Of a DNA stretch of 64,000 bases, positions 38,561 to 50,504 are shown one piece after another. Under the pieces are notes generated by a model. That model made no database searches. It was not told the origin of the DNA and saw nothing but the letters and a program-made list of their open reading frames with translations. The stretch covers positions 3,405,247 to 3,469,246 of the forward strand of contig NW_004624842.1 of NCBI RefSeq assembly GCF_000247695.1. The letters are read 5' to 3'. Within the stretch, counting starts at the first letter, position 1. Each line of letters starts with the position of its first letter. Made by a program: the position numbers and the translations under genes. Source of the DNA: Heterocephalus glaber. Its lineage: Eukaryota > Chordata > Mammalia > Rodentia > Bathyergidae.

Positions 38561-38673
38561 GATTTGAATTCAGGTCTATTTCAGTCAAAGCTCATTTACT
38601 TCCATTAATAGATTGTATTTATCTTGTCTTTTCAAATTGGAGCAATAAAAAATAAATGATTATTAGAGAAATG

Positions 38674-38705
38674 TGGTACTGGGGATGTAGCTCAATCCCC
38701 AGTAC
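38674..38705 (+). mobile_element. ID remnant
   Basis: Head fused to the B-box end; internal deletion. Confidence 0.6.
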
Positions 38706-38710
38706 TGCGA

Positions 38711-38744
<34 letters not shown>

Positions 38745-38765
38745 CAAGACAGAGACAGAGACAGA
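38706..38765 (+). repeat. (GA)n microsatellite at the end of an ID remnant
   Basis: Grew from the purine-rich tail of a short ID fragment (38674-38705). Confidence 0.85.
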
Positions 38766-38944
38766 CTGGGAATGAAGGGGCACAAATGAGCATTCTGGGG
38801 CAATAAAAATGTTCTATATCTTGATTATGGTTATTACTTGGAGGTATGAATTTGTCAAAATTCACTAAACTACACATTTAAAATGTGTAGATTGCACCAC
38901 ATAAAAGTATACCTCAATAACACTGATTTTAAAAAGTTGTGGGA

Positions 38945-39029
38945 GGCCGGGGATTTAGCTCAGCGGTTTCACCGCCTGCTGCGCAAGCGCAAGGACCCGA
39001 GTTCGATCCCCAGTACCAAAAAAAAAAAG
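38945..39029 (+). mobile_element. ID SINE (CCTGCTG type), near consensus
   Basis: Duplication AAAAAGTTGTGGG. Confidence 0.93.
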
Positions 39030-39074
39030 TTGTGGGGTTTTGTGTGTTTCTGTGGGTTTTTTTTTTCTTTTTTT

Positions 39075-39148
39075 AAGTGCTGGTGATTGAACCTAGGGCC
39101 TCATGCATACTAGGTAAGCACTTTACCACTAGCTACATTCCAAGTCCT
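39075..39148 (-). mobile_element. Older ID-type SINE
   Basis: 'catactaggtaagcacttta' form. Confidence 0.7.
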
Positions 39149-39228
39149 AAAAAGAAATGCTAACAGAAACAAATCCAAACTCAACAAGAAATAGGCCTGG
39201 CTTAATGAGAACTTATAAAAAGATCTGA

Positions 39229-39352
39229 AAGCCAGGTATGGTGATGCACACCTGTAATTCCAGCACTTGGGAGGCTGAGGCAGGAGAATTCCCAGGTGTT
39301 CGAGGCCACCCTGGACTACATAGTGAGACTCTGTCTCAAAAAACAAAAAACA
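39229..39352 (+). mobile_element. B1 SINE, single core
   Basis: Complete head and A-rich tail. Confidence 0.85.
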
Positions 39353-39428
39353 AATCAAAAAGCTCTGAGTATGACCTTTTAAAAAGGCATTTTGGCAATA
39401 TCTATCAGTATTTTATTTAATTTACTTA

Positions 39429-39507
39429 TTTTTTGGACCAGCGATCGAACTCAGGTCCTTGTGCTTGAGCAGCAGGTGGCGAAACCACTGAGCTAAATCC
39501 CCGGCCC
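39429..39507 (-). mobile_element. ID SINE
   Basis: Duplication TATCAGTATTTTA. Confidence 0.9.
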
Positions 39508-39568
39508 ACTATCAGTATTTTAAATGTACATAGTCAGTACATACTGGTTCCATTGTTTGATGTAGTAA

Positions 39569-39650
39569 TTTTTTTTGGTACCGGGGATCAAACTCGGGAC
39601 CTTGTGCTTGTGAGGCAGGCGGTGGAACCACTGAGCTAAATCCCTGGCAC
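39569..39650 (-). mobile_element. ID SINE
   Basis: Duplication TTGATGTAGTAATTTT. Confidence 0.92.
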
Positions 39651-40103
39651 TTGATGTAGTAATTTTACGAATCTGTTTCCTGGCACAAGAATGCAAAGAT
39701 AACCCCACCAGAAGTCACCACAGAAGAGTGAAAAATTTGAAATAAATTATCTGCAAAAGGTAATTAAATCTCATGTTATAGCCATATAATTAAATAGAAG
39801 ATAGCTATTTTAAAACATCATGTAAACTTCTGCTTCCAGCCAACATGGAATAACAGGAACATGCTCCCCTGCCACCTGAAACTACTAATATACTGGACAA
39901 GATAATAAAAAAAGTTTTAAAGACATTGACCATCAGGCAATGAAGGACAATCATCCCTGGAAGGTAGAAAATAGTGATAAGCTCTACCACTGCCCCCAGA
40001 TTACTGCCCAGAGATTTTCTTGGCTGTGGTGCAGGAGGGGAAACCTATGTGCAGCTCATCAATCTACCCTAACTGATGCAACAGAATAAAGAGTAGAGGA
40101 GAC

Positions 40104-40247
40104 ATTGGGCATGTGGCACATCCCTGTATCCCAGAACTTGGGAGGCTGAGGCAGGAAGATTGCCATAAATTTGGGGTCAGCCTGGACTACATAGTAAATT
40201 TGAGGGCAGCCTGAACTACATAGTGAGACCTTGTCTCAAAAGAAAAG
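40104..40247 (+). mobile_element. B1 SINE
   Basis: Duplicated core, inside L1. Confidence 0.88.
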
Positions 40248-40364
40248 TAAGAGTAAGGGAGAGCAAGGCAGCTGGAATTCACAGAGTTGCACCAAGTAAG
40301 AGCTCCAAAGGTCTCCAGAGGGCTCCCCTTGAGGATCAGGTGAGTGCTTATCAGGACAAGTGAT

Positions 40365-40925
40365 TTTGGAAGCTACCAGTGGTGGTAGCCTCTAAGGTAG
40401 ACCCAACTTTCCTGTATTCACACTTGGGGAGTAGCTTCCCTTGAATTGTAGGTTGGGCTCACTTCTAACAAATAGACTATAGCAGGGGTGATGAGATGTT
40501 TTCTGTGATTAGGCTACAAAAAGACTGTATCTTCTGTCCTGGGCATGCTTTTGGTTGCTCTCTCTCATTCTTGGAGAAGCAAGTTACTGTGTGATGAAAC
40601 AGTCTGGTGGAGACCTTCTGAGGCCAGGGACTAAGGCTTGCCAGTTGCCATGTAGATATGACAGTGGATCCCTCCCACTTGAGCCTTTGATGAAACCACA
40701 ACCCTGACAGAAGCTGCAACCTGATGAGGGATCTTGAGCCAGAAGAACCAAGTAAACTAAAATCATGACCAAATTTCTGACCCACAGAATTTGGGGGAGA
40801 GAGAGGGAGAGAGGTCTTGAGAGAGGGAGAGAGGGAGACAGAGACAAAAGAAAAGAAAAGAAATTGGGGAGATGATAAATGTAGTTTATTAATGTACCAC
40901 TCAAGGCTGGGGGAAAAAAAATCAC
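40365..40925 (+). mobile_element. MLT1-like LTR
   Basis: 'gatcttgagccagaagaacc' and 'tgacccacagaatttg' are MLT1 3' motifs. Contains a GA-rich stretch at 40797-40835. Inserted in the 39.8-47.9 kb L1. Confidence 0.7.
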
Positions 40926-41126
40926 CCAAAGTGATTAGGGGGATAAGGCATCAGAGTTCACACAGGACCAGAAATAGTTACTGTTCCTACTAGTAAGAAC
41001 AGAAAATCTTCCAAATCATGGGTACTGTGTGGAATACTCAGAATGGTTTTATTTCATGAATGAGAAAAAAATTAGCTCTATTTTAAACACTGCTCTGATT
41101 CCACCTAACAAAACTTCATAGCTAGG

Positions 41127-41224
41127 GGGCCGGGGATTTAGCTCAGTGGTTTCACCACCTGCTGCTCAAGCGCAAGGACCCAAGTTCGATTCCCGGTACC
41201 AAAAACAAAAACAAAAACAAAAAA
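41127..41224 (+). mobile_element. ID SINE
   Basis: Duplication AAACTTCATAGCTAG; tail (AAAAAC)n. Confidence 0.92.
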
Positions 41225-41863
41225 ACTTCATAGCTAGCCTTGAAAAGATCAAAATATTTCCAAGTAACTTAACTTCATTCTAGAACAAAATTCAAGATAT
41301 TTACAGGAATAATAAAATATGCAGTACTCAAAATTCATTGTCTAGCATCCTAATAAAAACTACCAAGCATAAAAATTAAGAAAATATAAACCACACAAAA
41401 AGAAAAAATAAGAAACTGAAACTGACCCAGAAATTACACAGATGACAGAATTAGTACACAGTGAAACAGCTCTCATAACTACATTCCAAAGAGGAACTAT
41501 TGTGTGTATTAAGCAGAGACAAAGAAATTATGTTTTCTAAAAAGACTCCAATCAAACTTGAGGATATGAAAACCACAATGTCTGAAATGAAAAATACATT
41601 AGATTGTATTAATAGATTTGAAAATGCAGGAGAAAGTGGTAAACTTGAAAACACAGCAATAGAAGCTACCCCAAATCATAGAAAAGTAAAAATAAACAGA
41701 GCATCTGTGAGCTGTGAAACAACTTCAAGCAGTCCAAAGCAGAAGAGAGGGAGATAGTGAAAAATATTTGAAAAACAATAGCCAACAACCTCTAAATCTG
41801 AATTTAAAATTATAAATCCAAAAATCCAAGATATTAAATGAACTCCAAGCAAAGAAACATGAC

Positions 41864-42006
41864 AGGCCACTGTGTTCTCGCTCCATGGTGGCTCGCCCTC
41901 ATGCTGTAGGGTATACTTCTTTTCCTACTTTTAATGGCCCAAACTTGCTCTGCGGAGTCTGTTTCTTTTCTCCCCTTTAATAAAACTTTGCTACTGTTAA
42001 AAAAAA
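41864..42006 (+). mobile_element. Short polyadenylated retroposon, copy 2
   Basis: Flanked by a 13-bp duplication AAAGAAACATGAC (41851-41863, 42007-42019). Has AATAAA at 41979 and an A tail from about 41999. Same 5' end and 3' end as the copy at 27.1 kb. It interrupts L1 sequence. Confidence 0.78.
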
Positions 42007-42635
42007 AAAGAAACATGACCAAAACTATACCAAGCCATAACATAATTAAATTACTTAAAATTACTAATAAAAGGAAAAAATTTAAGCCAGCCAGAGTAAA
42101 AAGGCACAATGCATAAAGAAGGCATATGGAAGACAAGATTGCAGGTAGTGACCATGAAAAGAAAGATTTCTTAAAAATAGCAAAGGACCATAAAAAACAA
42201 TCCAACAGCTGCTAGATGATACAAAGAATAACATAAGATTGATCAGAGTCAATGAAAAAGCAGAAGATAGCTCAAATGACAAAAAAATCTGTTCACAGGA
42301 GTAATGGCAGAAAACTTCCCAAGCTGGGAAAATTTGACATATAGATAAGAGAGGCATATAGAACTCCAATTACTCATGATAAAAAAAAATCTACACCAAG
42401 ATACATAATAGTCAAGATTCCAGAAATTCAACACAAGAACAGAATATTTAAAAGCTGTTAGAGAAAAGAAACAAATCACTTATAAAGGAAAGCCCATCAG
42501 AATCACAGCAGACTTCTCAACACAAACTCTCAAGTCAAGGAAAGCTTGGAGTGAACTATTTCAACTCCTAAAAGAAAACAATCTCCAACCCAGATTGATG
42601 TATCACACAAAACTATCTTTCAAAATTGATGGAGA

Positions 42636-42720
42636 GGGCCAGGGATTTAGCTCAGTGGTTCTGGCACCTGCCCTGCAAGCACAAGGACCCAGGTTTGATA
42701 CCCGGTACCCCCCTCAAAAA
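42636..42720 (+). mobile_element. ID SINE, first of a tandem pair
   Basis: Tail begins with CCCCCC before A; same orientation as the copy 12 bp downstream. Confidence 0.88.
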
Positions 42721-42732
42721 AAATTCATAGAT

Positions 42733-42821
42733 GGGCCGGGGATTTAGCTCAGTGGTTTCGCCGCCTGCTACGCAAGCGCAAGCACCTGAGTTCGATCCCT
42801 GGTACCAAAAAAAAAAAAAAA
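42733..42821 (+). mobile_element. ID SINE, second of a tandem pair
   Basis: Related target sequence (AATTGATGGAG, AATTCATAGAT, AATTGATAGAG) occurs before, between and after the pair. Confidence 0.9.
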
Positions 42822-43042
42822 TTGATAGAGAAGATACTTCCATGACAAAAAACACCTGAATGAATTCATGACCACCAAACCAGCACTCCAAAATGTTCTG
42901 AAGGACATTTTAGAAAGAGATAACAAAGACTACAACTCCATGAACCCCAACAGAATGAATCCAACAAGGCAAGTAATTAAACAGAGAGGAAAGAAAGAGA
43001 ATCAATAATAGGAATATAGCACGACAAGGATAAGTCAATATA

Positions 43043-43130
43043 GGGCCAGGGATTTAGCTTAGTAGTTCCGCCACCTGCCTCGCAAGCTCAAGGTCCCAAG
43101 TTCGATCCCCGGTACCAACAAAAAAACCCC
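43043..43130 (+). mobile_element. ID SINE (CCTGCCTC type)
   Basis: Tail mixes A and a C7 run. Confidence 0.9.
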
Positions 43131-43294
43131 CCCAAAAATCCAAAAACAAAAACACCAAAAAACTTAATTACTCTAAAGAAAAGCAGGATATTAAGGATAA
43201 GTCAATACATATCAGTTATAACCATCAATGTAAATGGTCTCAATTCACCAATTAAAAGAAACAGACTGGCAGAATGGATCAAGAAGCAAAATCC

Positions 43295-43385
43295 AGGGCT
43301 GGGGATTTAGCTCAGTGGCACTACGCCTGCCTCAAAAGCACAAAGTCCTGCATTTGCTCCCCCATACAGGAAAGAAAAAAAAAAA
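43295..43385 (+). mobile_element. ID SINE, diverged
   Basis: B-box degraded; A tail kept. Confidence 0.85.
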
Positions 43386-43915
43386 GATTCAATATCCAAC
43401 AATATGCTGCAACCAAGAAACACATTTAATTGAAAAAGAAATGCAATACTCCATGGGACAGGAAACCAGAAAAAAGCAGAAGTAACTATTCTATTTGCAC
43501 ACAAAGTATATTTCAAGCTAAGACTGATTAAGAGAGACAAAGAAGGTCATTACAACCTTGTAAAGGGTGTAAAGGGGACAATCCAAGAGGAAGAGATAAC
43601 AATCATAAATATGCACCAAATAGCAGGGCACCCAACTATATAAAACAAATATTAACAGACGTGAAAAATCAAATAAGCATTAATACAATTGTAATGGGGT
43701 ACCTCAATACCCCACTGTCACAGACAGATCAACTAGACAAAAAAACAACAAAGAAATAACAGAATTGAACCAAACTTTTTAACAAATGATTTAGAAGATG
43801 TCTACAGAGTGTTCCATCCCACAACATCAGAATACACATTCTCAGCTGCACATGGGACATTCTCCAAACTAGACCACATACTCGTTCATAAAACATGCTT
43901 ACGTAGAGCTGGGAA

Positions 43916-44004
43916 TTTAGCTCAGTGGTTCTGGTGTCTGGCTCCCAAGCACAAGGTCCCAAGTTTGATCCCCCGTACCAAACAACAACAACAACAACAA
44001 AAAA
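43916..44004 (+). mobile_element. ID SINE
   Basis: Duplication ACATGCTTACGTA/ACATGCTTAAGTA; tail (ACA)n. Confidence 0.88.
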
Positions 44005-45030
44005 CACATGCTTAAGTAAATGCAAAGGAAGTGAAATTAACCCATGCATATTATCAGACCATACTGAAATGAAATTGGAAATCAATGGCAAAAGAAACCA
44101 CAAGAACTTCACAAACACATGGAAATTAAATAACACCTCCTGAACAACCAGATGACATTAAAGACATTAAAGGATGACATTAAAGGAGAAATTAGACAGT
44201 TTCTACAATTAACAATAATGCCAATAAAACATACCAGAACTTATGGGACGCAATGAAAGTAGTCCTACGAGGGAAACGTATAGCAGTGAATTCCCATATC
44301 AGAAAAACAGTGAGCTCTAATAAACAACCTAATGTTGAACCTCAGGCTTCTATAAAAAGAAGAGCAAGTCAAGCCCATACAAGGGAGGAAATTATAAAGA
44401 GTGAAGCAGAAAATAATGCAATGGAGACTACGAAAATAATACAAAGAATCAAAGAGTTGGTTCTTTGAAAGATTAAATAAAATTGACAAATCCTTAGCCA
44501 ACCTTATCAAAAAAGGAACAAAAAACCTCAAATCCACGTAATTAGAAATTAAAAAGGGTGAAATCACAACAGATACTTCAGAAATCCAGAAGATCATCAA
44601 TACCTACTTCGAGAACCTATATTCTAATAAGATGGAAAACACAGAAGAAATGGATAGATTCCTAGATACATATGAATTACCAAAGGTGAATCAAGGATAT
44701 AAAAATCTAAATAAACCAATATCAGTCAATGAAATTGAAGATGTAATTAAAAACCCAATGACAATGAAAAGCCCAGGCCTGAAGGATTCACTGCTGAATT
44801 CTACAAGAAATTTAGAGAAGAACTAATGGTACTACTTCTCAAACTCTTTAATGAAATTGAAAGGGAAGCAATATTCCCAAATTCACTCCTGGAAGCAAGC
44901 ATTACCCTGATACCAAAACCAGAAAAGGATCAAACCAAAGAAAGAGAACTGCAGGCCAATCTCCCTAATGAAAAGAGACACAAAAATCAGTAAGTTACTG
45001 ACAAACAGAATATAGCAAATCTGATAAGTT

Positions 45031-45118
45031 TTGGGGTTTTTTTTTGGTACTGGGGATCAAACTCGGGTCCTTCTGCTTTCGAGGCAGGCAGTGGAACCAC
45101 TGAGCTAAATCCCCAGCC
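45031..45118 (-). mobile_element. ID SINE
   Basis: Duplication AGAATATAGCAAATC; it splits L1 ORF2. Confidence 0.92.
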
Positions 45119-45681
45119 AGAATATAGCAAATCATCAAGATTATACATCATGACCAAGTAGGATCCAACCCAGGAATGTAGGGATGGTTCAACACACCCA
45201 AGTCAATAAATGTAATACACCATATTAACAGAGCCAAGGATAAAATCCCTATAATCACCTCAATAGATGCAGAAAAAGCATTTGACAAAGTCCAACACCC
45301 ATTCATAGTAAAAATCCTACAGAAAACTGGAATAGGTGTTTTGCATCTCAATCTGAAAAATCTATGTCAAACCAATACCAACATCATGCTAAATGGACAA
45401 AAACTAAAAGCTTTCACTCTAAAATCAAGAACAAAATAAAGATGTCCATCATCACCACTCCTATTCAATACAGTTCTGGAAACATTAGCCAGAGCCATTA
45501 GACAAGAGAAAGAAATAAAAAGAATAAGGATAGGAAAGGAAGAAGTTAAATTATCATTATTTAAGGATGACATGATACTCTACATAAAAGATCCCAAAAA
45601 CTCCAACAAAAGATTTCTAGATTTAGTAATCAAAGTCAGTAGCATAGCTGGATACAAAGTCAACACTCAAAAATCAATAGC

Positions 45682-45856
45682 AACCCAGGCATGGTGGCAC
45701 ATGCCTGTAATTCCAGCATTCTGGGAGGCTGAGGCAGGAGGATCACAAGTTTAAGGCCTGCCTGGGTGACATAGTAAGTTCAAGGCCAACCTGAACTACT
45801 TACCAAGACCTTCTAAAAACAAAAAAAAACACATAAAAATAAATAAATAAATAAAT
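45682..45856 (+). mobile_element. B1 SINE
   Basis: Duplicated core, (AAAT)n tail; 'aatagca' flanks; inside L1 ORF2. Confidence 0.9.
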
Positions 45857-46680
45857 AGCATTCCTGTACACAAATAACAAATTCACTGAGAGAAATTAGG
45901 AAAACAACACCTTTTATAATAGCATCCAAAAAAGTGAAATACCTAGGAATCAATCTAACAAAGGAAGTAAAAAGACCATTATATGGAAAACTACAGTACT
46001 CTGAAAAAGGAGATTGAAGAGGATATCAGAAAATGGAAAGGTATTCCTTGTTCTTGGGTAGAAAAAACCAATATAGTGAAAATGACCATACTTCCAAAAT
46101 TGTTATACAGATTTAATGCAATCCCGATCAAAATTCCAATAGCATATCTCATAGAATTAGAGAAAATAATCCTAAAATTCATTTGGAACCAGAAGAGACC
46201 TAGAATAGCAAAAGCAATTCTGGGCAACAAAGGCAAAGCAGGGGGCATCACAATCCCAGAATTGAAATTATACTACAAAACTTCAGTGATAAAACAGCAT
46301 GGTACGACAAAAGAACAGACCTGAGGATCAATGGCACAGACTAGAATATGCACTATCCAATGCCACTTTATCTTTGACAAAGGAGCCAAACACCTTCACT
46401 AGAAGAAAGATACCCTCTTTAATAAATGGTGCTGGAAAAAGTGGCTTTCCATATGCCAAAGATTAAAACTAGACCCATATCTTTCACCATGCACTAAATT
46501 CAAATAAAAATGGATCAAAGATCTAAATATTAAAACAGAAACACTAAATCTGCTGGCATATAGAATAAGTAGAACTCTTGAAGACACTGGTGTAGGCAAA
46601 GACTTTATGAACAAAATCCACATAGGAAATATCACAAATAATCAACAACTGGGATCTCAGCTCATTAAAAAGTTTTTATG

Positions 46681-46774
46681 GGGGGCCGGGGATTTAGCTC
46701 AGTGGTGCCGCCGCTTGTCTGGCAAGCATAAGGACCTGAGATTGATCCCCAGTAGCAAAAAAAAAAAAAAAAAA
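46681..46774 (+). mobile_element. ID SINE, first of a tandem pair
   Basis: Same orientation as the next copy, only 4 bases apart. Confidence 0.9.
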
Positions 46775-46777
46775 TTG

Positions 46778-46862
46778 CGGCCTGGGGATTTAGCTTAGCG
46801 GTGCCACTGCCTGCCTCACAAGTGCAAGGTCCCAAGTTCGATCCCTGGAACCAAAAAAAAAA
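46778..46862 (+). mobile_element. ID SINE, second of a tandem pair
   Basis: Followed by L1 sequence that continues from before the pair. Confidence 0.9.
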
Positions 46863-47960
46863 GCTTTTGCACACAAAAGAAACTATCAACAGAGTGAAAA
46901 GACAACTCACAGCGTGGAAAAAAAAATCTTCACCAGATGTCCCTCAGACAAAGGACTATTTAGAATATATAAAGAACTCAAAAAAAAGGGGACCCCCCGC
47001 CGAGATTTAAAGACCCAATCCAAAAATGGGCATCTGAAATGAACAGACACTTCTGAGATGAAGAAGTAGAAACAGGAAACAAATATATGAAAAAATGTTT
47101 AACATCACTGGTCATCTGAGAGATGCAAATGAAAACAATGCTGAGATTCCATCTCAATCCAGACAGAATGGCTATTACCGAGAAATCAGCCAAATGCTGG
47201 TGGGGCTGTGGAAAAAAGGAGCCCTTCTCCACTGTTGGTGGGAGTGTAGACTGGTGCACCTGTTGTGGAAATCAGTGTGGAGATTCCTCAAAAAACTAAA
47301 GCTAGAGGCTCCATTCTACCCAGCTATTCCCCTTCTTGGTATCTTCCCAAAAGAATTAAAGCATTATACCACAGAAATATATGCACACCCATGTTTATAG
47401 CAGCACAGTTTGTGATAGCTAAATCTTTGAAACAGCCCAAATGCCCATTTACTGATGAATGGATAAAGAAGATGTGGGGTTTTTTACACAATGGAGTACT
47501 ACTGTACCATAAAGAAGCATAAGCTTGAGACATTTCTAGCTAAATGAATTCACCTTGAGACCATACTCTTAAGTGAAATAAATTGGACACACAGGTTTAA
47601 ATACCACATTGTTTCTCTGCTGTGAGTAACTGAAAATGGAAAGAAGGACCAAAATGTATAATATTGGGCAATGGGAGGAAAATGTTTAAATGAGGAGAAC
47701 CAGGGAACAGGGAGAGGGAAAAGGAAAGATGAGACAAGAAAAAAAGAATAGAGGGAAAAAATATAAATCTCCTTGTAAATAAGGAGAGGAAGAAAGCTTG
47801 AAGGGAGGAGAAATGACAGAAAAAGAAGAAGCAAAATACATCATGTACAGGTACAAATTCCCTATGATAAATGTTATCATTATGTATCTCTAAAATGTAC
47901 CAATAACTGTTTTGCTTAAAAAAAAGACATGTGACAACCAAATTTAAAAAATGAAACTTA

Positions 47961-48053
47961 GGGCCAGGGATTTAGCTCTGGCGCCTTCCTCACAAGAACA
48001 AGGTCCCGAGTTCAATCCCCAGTACCAAAATAAATAAATAAATAAAAATAAAA
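47961..48053 (+). mobile_element. ID SINE, short head deletion
   Basis: Head 'tagctctggcgccttcctc' lacks about 8 nt. Tail (AAAT)n contains AATAAA. Confidence 0.88.
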
Positions 48054-48294
48054 CATAAAACCTTGTTACCTTTTTTACTTATTTTGTCCAATTCTTTGTT
48101 CAAAACAAGGAGAACCTAGAAACCACCTCTGGAAGGAGACCCCAGAGCCCAGAATCCAGTAATAGTATAAAGCACATTTTAAATATAAAGACACAAATGG
48201 AGTAAACATAAAAGGATGAAAAAGGTTTTTCAAACCAATACTAGTCAAAATGAAGCTAAATTAAATCAAAAGGAGTGATTAAATTAATTTCAGA

Positions 48295-48449
48295 AGCCGG
48301 GCATGATGGTACATGCCTATAATCCCGCACTGGAGAGGCTGAGGCAGAAGGATCAACACAAGTTCAAGGTCAGCCTGAAATACATAGTGAGTTCAAGGGC
48401 AGTCTGAACTACATAACAAGACCCTGTCTCAAAAAAACAAAACAAAAAA
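48295..48449 (+). mobile_element. B1 SINE
   Basis: Duplicated core, A tail; 'cagaag' flanks. Confidence 0.9.
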
Positions 48450-48496
48450 TCAGAAGTGGGTCTTTAGAGCAAAGAATATTACCAGGGACAATCTCA

Positions 48497-48630
48497 AAAA
48501 CTGGTGTACTGGTAAATACCTATAATCCCAGCACTCTGGGTGGCTGAGCCAGGAGGACTGCAAGACTGAGACCAGACCGAGCAACTTAAAGTGACCTAGC
48601 AGGATCTTGTCTCTAAAAATTAAAAGAGCA
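48497..48630 (+). mobile_element. Old B1-type SINE
   Basis: Diverged single-core copy. Confidence 0.7.
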
Positions 48631-49001
48631 CAGTTTGTGATAGCTAAAACTTGGAAACAGCCCAAATGCCCATCAACTGGAGACTGGATAAAAAAAATGT
48701 GGGTTTTTAAAAAATAAAATGGAGTACTATTCAGCCATAAAAAATGAGAAATTAGAGACATTTATAGCTAAATGGATGCACATTGAAGTGACACTCTTAA
48801 GTGAAATAAATAGGACACACATGTATAAATACCAAATAGTTTCTCTGGTGTGAGAAACTGCAAGTGTAAATAAGGACTAAAAAGTATAATAGGTAATGTG
48901 AAATAGGAAGAAAAGGGGCAAAGGGCAAGGAAGTGGGAGGGGTAGGGGAAAGGAAAGAAGGGAATGGAATTAATATGAGAAAATGGAAAAATAGGAACAA
49001 A
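48630..49001 (+). mobile_element. L1 3' end, cut by the assembly gap
   Basis: Repeats the 'cagtttgtgatagctaaa' to purine-rich 3' end seen at 47405-47800. Confidence 0.75.
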
Positions 49002-49537
49002 NNNNNNNNNNNNNNNNNNNNNNNNNNNNNNNNNNNNNNNNNNNNNNNNNNNNNNNNNNNNNNNNNNNNNNNNNNNNNNNNNNNNNNNNNNNNNNNNNNN
49101 NNNNNNNNNNNNNNNNNNNNNNNNNNNNNNNNNNNNNNNNNNNNNNNNNNNNNNNNNNNNNNNNNNNNNNNNNNNNNNNNNNNNNNNNNNNNNNNNNNNN
49201 NNNNNNNNNNNNNNNNNNNNNNNNNNNNNNNNNNNNNNNNNNNNNNNNNNNNNNNNNNNNNNNNNNNNNNNNNNNNNNNNNNNNNNNNNNNNNNNNNNNN
49301 NNNNNNNNNNNNNNNNNNNNNNNNNNNNNNNNNNNNNNNNNNNNNNNNNNNNNNNNNNNNNNNNNNNNNNNNNNNNNNNNNNNNNNNNNNNNNNNNNNNN
49401 NNNNNNNNNNNNNNNNNNNNNNNNNNNNNNNNNNNNNNNNNNNNNNNNNNNNNNNNNNNNNNNNNNNNNNNNNNNNNNNNNNNNNNNNNNNNNNNNNNNN
49501 NNNNNNNNNNNNNNNNNNNNNNNNNNNNNNNNNNNNN
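49002..49537. other. Assembly gap (536 N)
   Basis: Run of unknown bases inside a CNBD2 intron, just after an L1 3' end (48630-49001). Long open frames spanning it are artefacts of the Ns. Confidence 1.
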
Positions 49538-49588
49538 TAGTACCCACCCACCCACACAAAACAAAACCCTGATAGAAAACCAAGTAAA

Positions 49589-49710
49589 GGCTGGGAGTGG
49601 TAGTCCAGGCCTGTAATCCCAGCACTCAGCAGGTTGAGTTAGGAGGATTGTTGTGAGTTCGAGGCCACAGTGAGTTTAATGCCAGCCTGAACTACATAAT
49701 GAGACTCTCT

Positions 49711-49712
<2 letters not shown>
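49589..49712 (+). mobile_element. B1 SINE with partial core deletion
   Basis: 'gaggccacagtgagtttaat' shows a deletion between the two cores; GA microsatellite at the tail. Confidence 0.87.

Positions 49713-49758
<46 letters not shown>
49713..49758 (+). repeat. (GA)n microsatellite at a B1 tail
   Basis: About 20 GA units replacing the usual A tail of the B1 at 49589. Confidence 0.9.
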
Positions 49759-49763
<5 letters not shown>

Positions 49764-49802
49764 GGAAAAATATACAAGGCATGATAGAAACAGGGCTTTT
49801 TA

Positions 49803-50371
49803 AAAAATTGTTACAGTAAAAGACACATTGCCATTAACCTTCCTTCAAATTACTCCTCATTTCTTCAAACATATTTATCCATCATCGTCATCACCTTCTG
49901 AAGCAGTTCTGGAAGTACTCTTTCATAAGTGTCTTTAGTTGTACTATCATGGCTGCTTTGATGTCCTGAGTCAATTCAAAATGTTGACCTTTCATGGTCA
50001 TTTTGACTTCAGGGAAGAGCCAGAAATTGCATGGTGCCAGATCCAGTGAATAAGGTGAATGAGGATGTGCCACAATGTTTTCAAAACCCTGTCCTTCCAT
50101 TTAATGGCACATGGCAGCAGTATTCACTGTATTTTTCTTTATCACACTTTGGGGTTTTTTTTGGTACCAGGGATGGAACTTGGGTCCTTGCACTTGAGAG
50201 GCAGGCAGCAGAACCACTGAGCTAAATCTCTGGCCCTATCACACTTTATATAGAGACATTCATTAAAGAGGACTTCAAGAAAGTGGCAAGAACAATGGGA
50301 TACAGTGTTTGAAATGAGACGGAGTATTTTGAAGTGAATTAATGATAATGTCTTTTACTGTAACAATTTTT
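49803..50371 (-). mobile_element. Degenerate mariner-like DNA transposon
   Basis: Inverted termini: ATTGTTACAGTAAAAGACA at 49807 and its complement ending at about 50367. The - strand between them encodes a mariner-type transposase C-terminus (SPYSLDLAPCNFWLFPEVKM at about 49990-50060, then ELTQDIKAAM and EYFQNCFRR). The Asp of the SxDLAP motif, which is catalytic in DD34D mariners, is present, but the element is much too short (about 490 bp without the SINE) to be autonomous. Two ID SINEs inserted in it or at its end (50151-50236, 50372-50450). Confidence 0.8.
50151..50236 (-). mobile_element. ID SINE inside the mariner element
   Basis: Duplication TATCACACTTT. Confidence 0.92.
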
Positions 50372-50450
50372 TTTTTGGTACCGGGGATCAAACTCAGGAC
50401 CTTGCACTTTCGAGGCAGGTGATGGAACCACTGAGCTAAATCCCCAGCCC
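50372..50450 (-). mobile_element. ID SINE at the mariner end
   Basis: Duplicated TGTAAYAATTTTTT; it inserted at the inverted-repeat terminus. Confidence 0.88.
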
Positions 50451-50504
50451 TTGTAATAATTTTTTAAAATTCTAAATATTCACCAAATTTTTGATCACAT
50501 CTTG

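Larger units (their letters stand above)
39825..47935 (+). mobile_element. Shredded L1 LINE, ORF1-ORF2-3' end
   Basis: The order is a 5' region (about 39825-40100, HAL1/L1M-like), an ORF1-like coiled-coil stretch (41500-41757), endonuclease-to-RT sequence with many frame breaks (43140-46300) and a 3' end with a purine-rich tail (47500-47935). ORF2 matches include MENTEEMDRFLDTYELP (44632) and [15 protein letters not shown] (about 46180). The RT FADD box reads FKDD (about 45560), keeping both Asp. Interrupted by two or more B1, an MLT1-like LTR and about nine ID SINEs. It may be more than one L1 insertion. Not functional. Confidence 0.85.

Noticed and set aside
40477..40929. 150-codon open frame on the - strand
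   Set aside because: Lies in an MLT1-like LTR read backwards; not a gene.
45983..46324. 113-codon open frame, reverse-transcriptase-like
   Set aside because: Fragment of a dead L1 ORF2, kept only as part of the L1 entry.
48768..49625. Long open frames on both strands
   Set aside because: They consist mainly of the 536-base N gap.
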